A stretch of 64,000 bases of DNA, from positions 1-64,000 of the forward strand of contig JACPQD010000077.1 of assembly GCA_016190665.1 (NCBI GenBank). Direction: 5' to 3'. The stretch is from Chloroflexota bacterium. GTDB lineage: Bacteria > Chloroflexota > Dehalococcoidia > JACPQD01. Shown in pieces: positions 7,389 to 15,296 of this stretch. Positions within the stretch are counted from its first letter, which is position 1. Each line of letters opens with the position of its first letter. The position numbers and the translations under genes are program-made. The notes beneath the pieces are model-generated. The model saw only the letters and a list, made by a program, of their open reading frames with translations, was not told the origin of the DNA and searched no databases.

Positions 7389-9245
7389 GTGAACGGCGGA
7401 TACGTGGGAAGGATTCTAAGAGTGGACCTCACGGCAGGCGAAATCTCGGAACAAGGCTTGCCGTCGGAAGAGGTCCTCAGGGAATATCTCGGCTGCTACG
7501 GCCTCGGCTTGAGGCTACTTTACGATATGCTGCCGCCGGGGTACATGGCGGCAGACCCGGAGAACCCCCTGGTCTTTATTACCGGCCCTCTCACCGGCCT
7601 CGACCTGCCGGGCAACAACAATGTCACGCTGGTTACCAAGAACTTCAATACCGGGTTCACCGTCGGCCGTTCCCACTCCCATGGCATCTTTGGTATAAAC
7701 ATGAAAAAGGCCGGCTATGACGGCATGGTGATCACGGGCAAATCGGAGAAGCCGGTATACGTCTGCGTCCGCGATAAGGAAGTTGCCATCAGGGACGCAG
7801 CCGGGTTGTGGGGGAAGGACACCCATGAGACCGAGGACCTGATCAAGGAGGAAGTGGGACCCGAAGCGAGCGTCGCCACCATCGGGCCCACCGGGGAGAA
7901 CCTCTGCGTAGGCGCCTTGATCGCCAACGACCGTAACCATTCCTTCTCCCATTGCGGCGTCGGGTCGGTGATGGGCAGCAAGAAGCTGAAGGCCATCGCC
8001 ATAACCGGCAGCAAGGAAATCCCCGTGGCGAATGCTGAGGGAATCAGGGATCTCAAGAAGAGATGGGTCAAGGCGATGCTGCGCCCCGGCGGACGCGTGG
8101 AGCTTGGCAGCAACCAGAAGACGAAGCGGGACGAGTACCGCAAGCTGGCAGCGGGCCGCGGCTTCGCGGGCAAGAACTTCACCGTCAACCGGCTCATGGA
8201 GTTCGGGCTCGGCTTCAACCAGCATAAGCTGATTTCGAAGCCCTGTCACGGGTGTCCGCACGCCTGTCCCTACGATTGTGAGATTCAGACCGGCCCTTAC
8301 AAGGGGTACGTCGCAACCTTGAGTGGAGGCAGCGAGAACCTGGAGGCCGCCGGGGCGCTGCTGGGCATCACTGATCCGGCGCTCTTCGTCTATCTGGCCG
8401 ACCAGTATGATCTGCTCGGCATCGAAGCCAGCGCCGCGGGCTGCACTATCGCCATGGCAATCGAGGCTTTCGAGAAGGGTATCGTCACCCGGGAAGATAC
8501 CGATGGCCTCGAACTGGGTTGGGGGGACGTTGAAGTCGCCGAGAAGCTGCTCCGAAAATACGCCCACCGAGAGGGCTTTGGCAACATACTGGCCCTCGGC
8601 CCAAAGCGCGCCGCCGAGGCTATCGGCAGAGGCGCGACAGACTTCGCGGTGCACATCAAGGGCTCGGCCATGAATCTGCATGACTGGCGCACCACCTGGT
8701 CTGTTCTGCTATCTCAGATCGTCGGCAGCGGCGTGAGTTGGCCCGCCTCCGGGACTGACCACCGGGACGAACCTGACGCTGGATACCCCAAGCTCACTGA
8801 CCCCCTGACGCACAAAGGAAAGGCGGAGGAAGTGCGCAAGACTGGCATCTGGAAGACGGCTAGCGACTGCGATGGCCTCTGCTGGTCTGCTTCCTGGACG
8901 GTCCCCGGCGCCTTTGATCTGGTGGCCGAGGGGATTTCCCTGGCCGCGGGCTGGCGGTATTCCCGTGAGGACCTGATCGAACTCGGGGAAAGGGTGCTGC
9001 AACTCGAAAGGTCTTTCAACATCAGGCATGGACTTACTCCCGAAGACGACTTCGATGTGTCTCCACGGCTGCTCGAAGCCCCAAGAGATGGCAGGGCAGC
9101 CGGCATATCCATAGAGCCCCACATCCGGGGTATGATCGGCGAATATTATCGCCTAATGGGCTGGGACGAGAAGACTGGGAGGCCGTGGCGGTCCACTTTA
9201 GAGCGGTCTGGCCTGGGCGATGTGGCAAAGGACTTGTGGGGATGA
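7389..9245 (+). CDS. Tungsten-type aldehyde:ferredoxin oxidoreductase (AOR1)
   Basis: Cytoplasmic enzyme oxidising aldehydes to carboxylic acids, or the reverse, with ferredoxin, using tungstopterin and one [4Fe-4S] cluster. At 618 aa it is family length. Residues 1-210 are the AOR N-terminal pterin domain (GGYVGRILRVDLTAGEI, FTVGRSHSHGIFGINM, AGYDGMVITGKSEKPVYV). Cluster ligands are C286-x2-C289-x3-C293, with the fourth Cys498 in the D-C-D-G-L-C motif typical of AOR. The start is GTG with GGGAGG upstream. It follows SBP2 and is closely related to AOR2. The aldehyde substrate is unknown; other family members are glyceraldehyde-3-phosphate, formaldehyde and benzoyl-CoA reductase-type enzymes. 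Confidence 0.93.
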   Translation: MNGGYVGRILRVDLTAGEISEQGLPSEEVLREYLGCYGLGLRLLYDMLPPGYMAADPENPLVFITGPLTGLDLPGNNNVTLVTKNFNTGFTVGRSHSHGIFGINMKKAGYDGMVITGKSEKPVYVCVRDKEVAIRDAAGLWGKDTHETEDLIKEEVGPEASVATIGPTGENLCVGALIANDRNHSFSHCGVGSVMGSKKLKAIAITGSKEIPVANAEGIRDLKKRWVKAMLRPGGRVELGSNQKTKRDEYRKLAAGRGFAGKNFTVNRLMEFGLGFNQHKLISKPCHGCPHACPYDCEIQTGPYKGYVATLSGGSENLEAAGALLGITDPALFVYLADQYDLLGIEASAAGCTIAMAIEAFEKGIVTREDTDGLELGWGDVEVAEKLLRKYAHREGFGNILALGPKRAAEAIGRGATDFAVHIKGSAMNLHDWRTTWSVLLSQIVGSGVSWPASGTDHRDEPDAGYPKLTDPLTHKGKAEEVRKTGIWKTASDCDGLCWSASWTVPGAFDLVAEGISLAAGWRYSREDLIELGERVLQLERSFNIRHGLTPEDDFDVSPRLLEAPRDGRAAGISIEPHIRGMIGEYYRLMGWDEKTGRPWRSTLERSGLGDVAKDLWG

Positions 9246-9280
9246 GTGGGCGCGGAGAGCAAATGGATGCAGCGGCGTAG

Positions 9281-9353
9281 GGTGGGTGAAGTCTCGATGA
9301 ATAAGGATGCAACCCCCTGTCTGTGACGGGCAACGGTCGGGACTTCACCCACC
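9281..9353. repeat. Perfect 13-bp inverted repeat, possible leader hairpin
   Basis: GGTGGGTGAAGTC (9281-9293) pairs perfectly with GACTTCACCCACC (9341-9353). The 47-nt loop holds a small CCCTGTC/GACGGG-like helix. It sits in the gap between AOR1 and the truncated mmgE. It could be a structured RNA leader or one of the many repeat hairpins here; no T-tract follows. Confidence 0.5.
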
Positions 9354-9390
9354 ACACAAGCTCGTACCCCGTATTCGACGGGAGACATAG

Positions 9391-9936
9391 GTGGATACAG
9401 CAGTCGCCTTCGCGAAGAACGCGGTGAAGACCAGGTATGAGGACATCCCGCCCAAGGCCCTGAGGGCCGCCAGGGCGGATGTGCTTGACACGCTGGGGAC
9501 AGCTCTGGTCGGCAGCACAGCATCCGGAGGCCGTGAGATTGTCGCCCTGGTCAAGGAATGGGGCGGCAGGAAAGAGGCCACGATCATCGGCTCCGGAGGC
9601 AAGGTGCCTGCCGTCAGCGCGGCGCTGGCCAACGGGGCTATGTCGGACGCCCTGGACTATGATGAAGCCCATGAGAACGCCCATCTCCATGCCGGCGTCT
9701 CCACCATCCCGGTCGCGTTGGCGCTGGCGGAGCGTACGGGAGGAGTGACCGGCAAGGAGTTCCTCACCGCCGTCTGCCTGGGAATCGACGTCATCTGTCG
9801 CATGGGGTTGGCCAATCCCGAAGGTCCTGCCGGGTTCATCCTTACCGCCGTCTACGGGTACTTCGGGTCGGCGATCACGGCGGGCAAGCTTGAAGATCTC
9901 ACAGACATGGAGGAGCTGTTTCAGCTTCTTCGCTAA
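9391..9936 (+). CDS. MmgE/PrpD family protein, C-terminally truncated
   Basis: The MmgE/PrpD family includes 2-methylcitrate dehydratase, aconitate decarboxylase and relatives, usually about 450 aa. Here only about 180 residues are present: the all-helical N-terminal half with DVLDTLGTALVGS, ANGAMSDALDYDEAHENA and HAGVSTIPVALALAE (the D-x-D-x-x-H region of the active site). After ...VYGYFGSAITAGKL the protein ends abruptly with a charged tail and TAA. I found no continuation in other frames downstream. The start is GTG with GGGAGA upstream. It is probably non-functional, left between two SBP-AOR cassettes. Confidence 0.75.
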   Translation: MDTAVAFAKNAVKTRYEDIPPKALRAARADVLDTLGTALVGSTASGGREIVALVKEWGGRKEATIIGSGGKVPAVSAALANGAMSDALDYDEAHENAHLHAGVSTIPVALALAERTGGVTGKEFLTAVCLGIDVICRMGLANPEGPAGFILTAVYGYFGSAITAGKLEDLTDMEELFQLLR

Positions 9937-9958
9937 ATAGCGGTCATCGGCTGGTAAG

Positions 9959-9985
9959 CGCCTGGGCTCAATTTCCGCCCAGGCG
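9959..9985 (+). terminator. GC-rich hairpin after truncated mmgE
   Basis: A 9-bp stem CGCCTGGGC / GCCCAGGCG with a 9-nt loop, between the mmgE fragment and SBP3. There is no T-run behind it, so it is a weak candidate for a terminator or mRNA-stabilising hairpin. Confidence 0.4.
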
Positions 9986-10008
9986 GCCAATGGGAAGGAG
10001 GCCATCAC

Positions 10009-11712
10009 ATGGAGAGGCAGAAGTGGTTCCACATCGCGGCGAGCGCCGTCGCCCTGTTCAGCTTGTTGTTGGCAAGCTGTGCTCCGGCAGCCTCGCCGGC
10101 GCCCACGCCGGCGTCCAAGGCAACCGCAGCCCCCGCCAAAGCGGAAACCGCCGCAGCCAAACCCGCTGCGGCGCCGACGGCGCCCGCCGCCACGCCCAAG
10201 CCGGCGGCCGGGCAGCCAAGATACGGAGGCGTCCTGACCTCCTACATAACTGCCAACCCTCCCAGCCTTGACGCGCACCAGGAGACCACCGCGAATACCA
10301 CGCTGCTGGTATCCCCTGTTTACACAAATCTCGTCCAGGCTGACCCACTAAAGGCTGACAAATTGGCTCCTGGGCTTGCCGAAAAGTGGGAGATGAGCAG
10401 GGACGGTCTGGCGTGGACCTTCGATATGCATCAAGGCGTAAAGTTCCACGATGGCACGGCCTTCACGCCCGACGACGCGGTTTTCAGCCTGAAAAGGATT
10501 ACAGATCCACCCCGGGGCGTCGTCAGCAACATGACCTTCGTCCTCAGGCCTGCCGTGAAGTCCATCGCCCGGGATGGAAATAAGGTGGTTGTGAATCTCA
10601 ACTATCCGTTGGCCGTCATGCTCGAGACCCTCGGCCACAATTTCTCACCTATGTACTCGCAGAAGACCGTGGAGAAGCTGGGCGACATGAAGACCACGGC
10701 CATGGGGACAGGGCCCTTCAAACTGAAGTCTTATTCGCCGGGCATCGGCCTTGAGGCTGTTAAGAACCCGGATTTCTGGGTCAAGGGCCGTCCTTATCTG
10801 GATGGCTACCGCTTTCTCATCATCAGAGATATGGCTACTCGGCTCTCAGCTTTCCGGACCGGCAAAGTGAATTTGACTGGCAAGGCAGTGGGCACACTGA
10901 CACCAGCGGAGATGGAGACGGTGAAAAAGGAGAACCCAGAGCTCCAGTTTTTCCCCGCCGCTACTCCCTTGGGCCCGTGGTTTTTCATGAACGTCAGAAA
11001 ACCTCCGTTCAAGGACCAGAAAGTGCGCAAGGCGATTGGCCTGGCCCTGGACCGGCAGGCGGCGTTGAAAGTCGTTGCCCAGGAGAAGGGAGTCATCGGC
11101 AAACCCTTCCCTGTTGAGCCCTGGGGCATACCTATGAATGATCTCCTGAAGGCGCCAGGCTTCCGGCAGCCCAAGAACGCTGACATCGCTGAGGCTAAGA
11201 AGCTCATGGAGGCCGCCGCTTACGCCGCCGGCTTCGAGATGACGATTCTCACCAGATACATGTGGCAGGCGAAGGACGCGGCGATTTTCATGACCAGCCA
11301 GTTGGCCCAGATTGGTGTCAAGGCAAAGGTGGACATTTTGGAGGACGCCATCTTCTTCGATATGGGCCGGAAAGCCACCTTCGACGCGATGGTCTACACG
11401 CCGGTATCCAGCTTCAGCGACCCGCAATGGATGGGGCGCTACTTTGAGCCGGGGAGCCCAACTCACTATACGGGCAATGATGATGACAAAGAGCTCGCCT
11501 CGATGTGGCGCGAACAGGTCAGGATTGTGGATGTTGAGAAGCGCAAGGCCCTTATCCGCAAGATAGAGGAGCATCTACTCGAAGTCTATCCCAGCGTCCC
11601 GATTGTGTGGCCTTTCACCTTCACCGGCGTCCGCCCGGAAGTCAAGAACTTCTTCCCTGGAATGGGCGACTATTACGGCAATACCCTGGAAGAAATCTGG
11701 CTGGCAAAGTAG
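10009..11712 (+). CDS. ABC transporter substrate-binding lipoprotein, family 5 (SBP3)
   Basis: A 567-aa solute receptor with signal peptide, lipobox LASC and Cys24, then an Ala/Pro/Lys linker (25-70) shared with SBP2. Domain landmarks: VKFHDGTAFTPDDAVFSLKR (about 145-164) and the end EEIWLAK. GGAAGGAGG precedes the ATG. AOR2 follows after 155 nt. The TAG stop lies inside a 36-bp palindrome, so the repeat contributes the last codons. No permease gene is adjacent. Confidence 0.93.
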   Translation: MERQKWFHIAASAVALFSLLLASCAPAASPAPTPASKATAAPAKAETAAAKPAAAPTAPAATPKPAAGQPRYGGVLTSYITANPPSLDAHQETTANTTLLVSPVYTNLVQADPLKADKLAPGLAEKWEMSRDGLAWTFDMHQGVKFHDGTAFTPDDAVFSLKRITDPPRGVVSNMTFVLRPAVKSIARDGNKVVVNLNYPLAVMLETLGHNFSPMYSQKTVEKLGDMKTTAMGTGPFKLKSYSPGIGLEAVKNPDFWVKGRPYLDGYRFLIIRDMATRLSAFRTGKVNLTGKAVGTLTPAEMETVKKENPELQFFPAATPLGPWFFMNVRKPPFKDQKVRKAIGLALDRQAALKVVAQEKGVIGKPFPVEPWGIPMNDLLKAPGFRQPKNADIAEAKKLMEAAAYAAGFEMTILTRYMWQAKDAAIFMTSQLAQIGVKAKVDILEDAIFFDMGRKATFDAMVYTPVSSFSDPQWMGRYFEPGSPTHYTGNDDDKELASMWREQVRIVDVEKRKALIRKIEEHLLEVYPSVPIVWPFTFTGVRPEVKNFFPGMGDYYGNTLEEIWLAK

Positions 11713-11775
11713 GGGCACGGTGCACCGTGCCCCTACTTTGGCACCGTGCCCCTACTTTGGCACCGTGCCCCTACC
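11705..11775. repeat. 36-bp palindrome plus 19-bp direct repeats
   Basis: 11705-11740 is a perfect palindrome with arms CAAAGTAGGGGCACGGTG. The right arm unit GCACCGTGCCCCTACTTTG (11722-11740) is repeated in tandem at 11741-11759 and partly at 11760-11775, period 19. The palindrome begins inside the last codons of SBP3. It may act as a transcript 3' end or be a mobile repeat that has grown by slippage. Confidence 0.85.
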
Positions 11776-11850
11776 CCGGCTATCAGCTATCAGCGGTCAG
11801 CTTTCCGCGTGCCGAAAAGCTCAGCGGTGAAAACGTGAAGGACAATCGGT
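11776..11850. repeat. AGCTGA-rich intergenic repeat
   Basis: TATCAGCTATCAGCGGTCAG and following bases are built of scrambled AGCTGA/TCAGC words. The same type of sequence recurs at 15257-15287, 18150-18181 and 46116-46147, always between genes. Confidence 0.5.
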
Positions 11851-11867
11851 GAAAGGAGACAGCAAGC

Positions 11868-13733
11868 ATGTTTGGCGGCTTCATGGGCAAAATTCTGAGG
11901 GTCGACCTGACTTCGGGTAAGATAACGGCGCAGGACCTCCCGCCGGAAGCCGTTCTCAGGAAGTACATTGGTGGCTTCGGGCTGGGCCTCCGGTTCGTTT
12001 ATGACGAGTGTCCCCCTGGCGTCGCCGCCACTGACCCGGAATGTCCTTTGACTTTCTTCACCGGGCCGCTCACTGGCACCCGAATGCCGGCGGCTACCAA
12101 CCTCACCTGTACCACCGTAAACTTCGATACCGGCTACACCATAGGGCGTTCTCACACTCACGGGGCCTTCGGGATCATGCTCAAGCGAGCCGGCTACGAC
12201 GGCCTTATCGTCACTGGCAGGGCAGAGAAACCAGTTTTCCTGTGGATTTCTGAGGACGGCGTGGAGATAAGGGATGCCTCCTCACTATGGGGTCAGGACA
12301 GCCACGATACCGAGGACCTGGTGAAGGAAGCCGTCCGTCAGCCGCGGGCCAGTGTGGCCGCCATCGGTCCCGCTGGCGAGAACCTGTGCGCCGGGGCCAT
12401 GATCTGCAACGACAAGAACCACTCCATGTCCCATAGCGGCCCCGGGGGCGTGATGGGTGCCAAGAAGCTTAAGGCGATCGCCGTCTACGGCGCGAAGCGG
12501 GTCCCCGTCGTTGATAAGGAGCGGGAAAAGGAGATAGCCCGACGCTGGATCGGCGACTATACGGGTGGGCCCATGACCGCAATCACCATTGTCGCCAACG
12601 GCGGCGTGGGACGCATGGACTACAACCAGGTCATGTCGAAGCGCTTCGGAGGCATCTGCGCGCTCAACCTGAAGGAGGCCAGCCTCCCGGGCTTCATGGA
12701 GGACGCCAAACACAAGGTCACCGCCAGACCTTGTCCAGGATGTCCCGTCGGCTGTTCCTACGACGTGGAGATCCTCTCCGGCCCCCACAAAGGCTATATC
12801 TGCACCCTGGCCGGCGGGGGCGAGTCCGTGGAGGGCTCCGGGGCGATGGTGGGACTCACCCAGAGCGGGACCGTTTTCTACCTCACCGATCTCTATGACC
12901 GACTCGGCATCGAGGCCAGCACTGCCGGGTGCACTATTTCGATGGCCTTCGAAGCTTTCGAGAGGGGCCTCATCACCAGAGACGACACTGACGGGCTTGA
13001 GCTTAAGTGGGGCGATGCGAATGTGGTGGAGAAGGTCATCAGAAAATACGTGTCGCGGGAAGGCTTCGGCGATGTCCTGGCCCGTGGGCCGAAGGCTGCG
13101 GCCGAGATCATCGGCGGCGATGCCCCGGACTTCGCCATCCATCTCAAGGGGTCCGGGATGAATCTGCACGATTGGCGCCACCGTTGGGGAGTGTTCCTCG
13201 GCCAGGTCACCGGCAGCAGCGCCGGTTGGACCACCCCGGGCGCGGATCAACGGCCGGATGCCGATGCCGGTTTCCCCGAGAAGCAGGAGCCTTGTGTGCC
13301 GGAAGGCAAGCCTCAGGCCGCGCGCGGGACCAACGTACACAAGCAGATCAACGATAGCATCGGCGTCTGCTGGTTCCTCACTTGGGCGCGTCCCGGGGGC
13401 ATCAAGGAGTCGGCGGATGCCATCTCCGCTGTGACTGGCTGGGACTACAGTCTGGAGGAAATCCGTGAAGCCGGGGAACGAATCGCCCATCTGGAGAGGG
13501 CTTTCAACATCCGGCGGGGGCTTAAACCGGAAGACGATTACACAGTTCCGCCAAGAATGCTGGAGCCGCCTGAGGACGGCGCGGGTAAAGGCAAGAGCAT
13601 TGGGCCCTACCTCAAAGGCATGATAAACGAATACTATCGCCTGATGGGGTGGGATGAGAAAACGGGCAAGCCCTGGCGCAGCACGCTAAACAGGTTGGGG
13701 CTCGAGGATGTGGCGAAGGACCTCTGGGACTGA
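11868..13733 (+). CDS. Tungsten-type aldehyde:ferredoxin oxidoreductase (AOR2)
   Basis: Paralogue of AOR1, 621 aa. It opens with GGFMGKILRVDLTSGKITAQ and has the pterin loop TIGRSHTHGAFGIMLKRAGY. Cluster ligands are C289-x2-C292-x3-C296 and Cys501 in D-S-I-G-V-C. GAAAGGAGA lies upstream of the ATG. The C-terminal 45 residues are nearly identical to the orphan fragment at 4525-4698. The SBP3 upstream repeats the SBP2-AOR1 order, so the uptake protein and the oxidoreductase probably serve the same substrate class. No AOR-specific ferredoxin gene is adjacent; the FixX/FixB ferredoxin domains nearby are possible partners by inference. Confidence 0.93.
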   Translation: MFGGFMGKILRVDLTSGKITAQDLPPEAVLRKYIGGFGLGLRFVYDECPPGVAATDPECPLTFFTGPLTGTRMPAATNLTCTTVNFDTGYTIGRSHTHGAFGIMLKRAGYDGLIVTGRAEKPVFLWISEDGVEIRDASSLWGQDSHDTEDLVKEAVRQPRASVAAIGPAGENLCAGAMICNDKNHSMSHSGPGGVMGAKKLKAIAVYGAKRVPVVDKEREKEIARRWIGDYTGGPMTAITIVANGGVGRMDYNQVMSKRFGGICALNLKEASLPGFMEDAKHKVTARPCPGCPVGCSYDVEILSGPHKGYICTLAGGGESVEGSGAMVGLTQSGTVFYLTDLYDRLGIEASTAGCTISMAFEAFERGLITRDDTDGLELKWGDANVVEKVIRKYVSREGFGDVLARGPKAAAEIIGGDAPDFAIHLKGSGMNLHDWRHRWGVFLGQVTGSSAGWTTPGADQRPDADAGFPEKQEPCVPEGKPQAARGTNVHKQINDSIGVCWFLTWARPGGIKESADAISAVTGWDYSLEEIREAGERIAHLERAFNIRRGLKPEDDYTVPPRMLEPPEDGAGKGKSIGPYLKGMINEYYRLMGWDEKTGKPWRSTLNRLGLEDVAKDLWD

Positions 13734-13783
13734 CAATGCGACGACGCCCCCTGGAGAGCGACGCCACGAAAGGAGCGGGCATC

Positions 13784-13852
13784 ATGCTATTGCAGACCTG
13801 GTCAGTTGCGGGTTGTGCGGCCGTCATGGGCCTTCTCCCGGCAAGCTGCGAG
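13784..13852 (+). pseudogene. Orphan SBP signal-peptide fragment
   Basis: After a good ribosome site (GAAAGGAGC), ATG begins MLLQTWSVAGCAAVMGLLPASC, a lipoprotein signal with lipobox. About 51 nt (TGGTCAGTT...GGCAAGCTGC) match the SBP2 signal region at roughly 84 percent identity. After the Cys the sequence switches to an unrelated repeat (13860-13909). This is the start of an SBP whose mature domain is gone, lying just after AOR2. Confidence 0.8.
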
Positions 13853-13859
13853 CGATTGC

Positions 13860-13909
13860 TTGAGCCGAGGATAATCATGGAAGCCGTTTACGAGGGATCG
13901 CTGGCGGGG
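13860..13909. repeat. 50-bp duplicated segment, copy 1
   Basis: TTGAGCCGAGGATAATCATG through CTGGCGGGG is about 90 percent identical to 14764-14813. On the plus strand both copies can encode EPRIIMEAVYEGSLAG. The two copies flank the retropepsin gene pair. The coding meaning is unclear; it may be a remnant of a small antitoxin-like gene or the edges of an insertion. Confidence 0.7.
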
Positions 13910-13955
13910 GGGGGATGATCTAACCGGACCTGGGAATCGGGACCGGAGCCTCGCC

Positions 13956-14414
13956 CTAACGAAAACTCCCGCTTGGTTTGCTCCTGGATTGAGGCGCTAG
14001 AGATTGCTGCCTCAGCACGATGGCCCGGCCGGTGAAATCGAAGGTAGGGCGAAAACGCTCCAGAAAGTTGACTCCCAGCAGCCCAGCTATTGCCAACTGC
14101 GGGGGCAAGTCAAGCAAACCCACCTCCAATCCCTCGACTTCGACAGGCCCCACCTGGACAGCGTCGAGCCTGAACATGGGCACTTCCAGGAGACCCGAAG
14201 GGCCGGGGATAGCCACATAAAACCTCCTTATTGGCCGGGAAAGGTTGAACCCGAGCGTCCGGAGCGTAGCAGTGTTGAGGGAGGTGACGGTTGCTCCTTT
14301 GTCTGCCATGAGGTCGACCTTCAATTTGCCATTGAGGGTGACAGGCACGATGAGCACGCCCCCGTACTCTCTCCTGCCGGGTACGCGCCCCGCGCGCCAC
14401 GGCCTGGCGATCAC
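13956..14414 (-). CDS. Retropepsin-like aspartic protease family protein, catalytic motif altered
   Basis: A 152-aa protein with the clan AA layout: N-terminal strands GGVLIVPVTLNGKLKVDLM, a catalytic-loop region ADKGATVTSL, and the C-terminal LLGVNFLERFRPTFDFTGR typical of bacterial retropepsin-like proteins. The usual catalytic triplet is D-T/S-G; here it reads D-K-G, so the Asp remains but the Thr/Ser is lost. Activity is therefore uncertain. It overlaps the upstream gene by 4 nt (ATGA) and so is co-translated with it. Its substrate is unknown. Confidence 0.75.
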   Translation of the reverse strand: MIARPWRAGRVPGRREYGGVLIVPVTLNGKLKVDLMADKGATVTSLNTATLRTLGFNLSRPIRRFYVAIPGPSGLLEVPMFRLDAVQVGPVEVEGLEVGLLDLPPQLAIAGLLGVNFLERFRPTFDFTGRAIVLRQQSLAPQSRSKPSGSFR

Positions 14415-14662
14415 AAAATCACTCCAAGTCCCTCAGGGATGAGACGCCCCGTCCAATGGAGATAGGTGACGGCGTCGGGGTTCGCTCTCCTGAAGTCGAT
14501 ATGCTTCTCCACCAGCGCTTCCTTCTCGCCCGCCCCCCCGCGGGCGATGACCTTTCCCTCGCTGGCGCGACCGTACCGGTCACTCTTAGTGACCTCTATG
14601 AGCACCCACTCATCAGGATACTGGGCTTCCATGTCCTTGATGCGCTGCTCTCGCTGCTTCAT
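14411..14662 (-). CDS. Small DUF5678-like protein, partner of retropepsin gene
   Basis: An 83-aa protein starting MKQREQRIKDMEAQYPDEWV, with AGGAGGC five nt before the ATG, which is why I prefer this start to upstream ones. The core PDEWVLIEVTK...GKVIARG...ALVEKHIDF looks like the DUF5678 type, from memory. Such small proteins are often coded next to clan AA proteases, as here with an ATGA overlap. The function is unknown; a TA-like or regulatory role is only a guess. Confidence 0.65.
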   Translation of the reverse strand: MKQREQRIKDMEAQYPDEWVLIEVTKSDRYGRASEGKVIARGGAGEKEALVEKHIDFRRANPDAVTYLHWTGRLIPEGLGVIL

Positions 14663-14763
14663 GAACAGCCTCCTAACATACCTTACCACTTCGGCGGCGT
14701 CTTTGTAAACGAGCGTTGTGACGTCAGATACGATCGGTGAGGATGGGCTCGTCGGCGATTGCG

Positions 14764-14813
14764 TTGAGCCGAGGATAATTATGGAGGCTGTGTACGAGGG
14801 TTCGCTGGCGGGG
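14764..14813. repeat. 50-bp duplicated segment, copy 2
   Basis: Second copy of the segment at 13860-13909, five mismatches in 50 nt. Here the plus strand reads MEAVYEGSLAGRMI and then a stop. It lies upstream of the small retropepsin-partner gene. Confidence 0.7.
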
Positions 14814-14970
14814 AGAATGATCTGAGCTGGCGCTTCGCGCCGCATCCCTTGGGCTGCACTGCACTTGTCTAGGTCTGCCTGACCGCGTATAATGGTGCTC
14901 GTTGGACTGGCCGGGCACAAGCGTGCCCATACCAGGTTCACGTGCTCACCAAAACTGGAGGTGTCCCACA

Positions 14971-15177
14971 ATGAGTGCACAAGACTTGCTGGATGAAGCG
15001 ATGAAATTGAAACCAGAGGACCGGTTTGTCTTAGTTGAAGGCATCATCAAGAGCCTGGATGAGCCAGACAAGAAACTGGATGACATCTGGGCTGAGGAAG
15101 CGGAAAAGAGACTCAAAGCCTATCGCGAAGGAAAATTGGAAGGCGTTCCGATCGAGGAAGTTTTCAAGGAAGAATGA
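14971..15177 (+). CDS. Putative addiction-module component (TIGR02574 type antitoxin)
   Basis: A 68-aa acidic protein, MSAQDLLDEAMKLKPEDRFV then LVEGIIKSLDEPDKKLDDIW and EAEKRLKAYREGKLEGVP. This is the pattern of the small RelB/ParD-like addiction component family. The ATG at 14971 has CTGGAGG 8-10 nt upstream. The usual ParE/RelE toxin should follow; an ATG overlaps the stop, but the reading frame there ends after about 30 codons in repeat DNA (GGGGACAAGCCCC), so the toxin seems to have been lost. Confidence 0.8.
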   Translation: MSAQDLLDEAMKLKPEDRFVLVEGIIKSLDEPDKKLDDIWAEEAEKRLKAYREGKLEGVPIEEVFKEE

Positions 15178-15214
15178 CGGCCTCTATCGGCAAAAGGCCC
15201 TTCTCCACAACCCC

Positions 15215-15287
15215 GGAAGGGGACAAGCCCCTGCCCTGCGGCTCTCCACAGGCAATCTGCTGATAGCTGACCGCTGAAAGCTGATCG
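15215..15287. repeat. GGGGACAAGCCCC and AGCTGA intergenic repeats
   Basis: GGAAGGGGACAAGCCCCTGC (15215 on) is matched at 38531-38558 and more loosely at 36929-37017. It is followed by the AGCTGA-type tract TGATAGCTGACCGCTGAAAG. This lies between the lone antitoxin and the 3' end of fixX. Confidence 0.6.
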
Positions 15288-15296
15288 CTTCCGATC

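Noticed and set aside
9034..10278. 414-codon minus-strand frame across AOR1 end, mmgE and SBP3 start
   Set aside because: Crosses several real plus-strand genes and has no recognisable domain; Arg/Gly-rich sequence is the complement of the SBP linker.
11705..11775. CRISPR-like array
   Set aside because: Period is 19 nt with no spacers and no cas genes; a simple tandem repeat.
12285..13490. 401-codon minus-strand frame opposite AOR2
   Set aside because: Composition and position are those of an antisense shadow; the plus strand codes a conserved enzyme.
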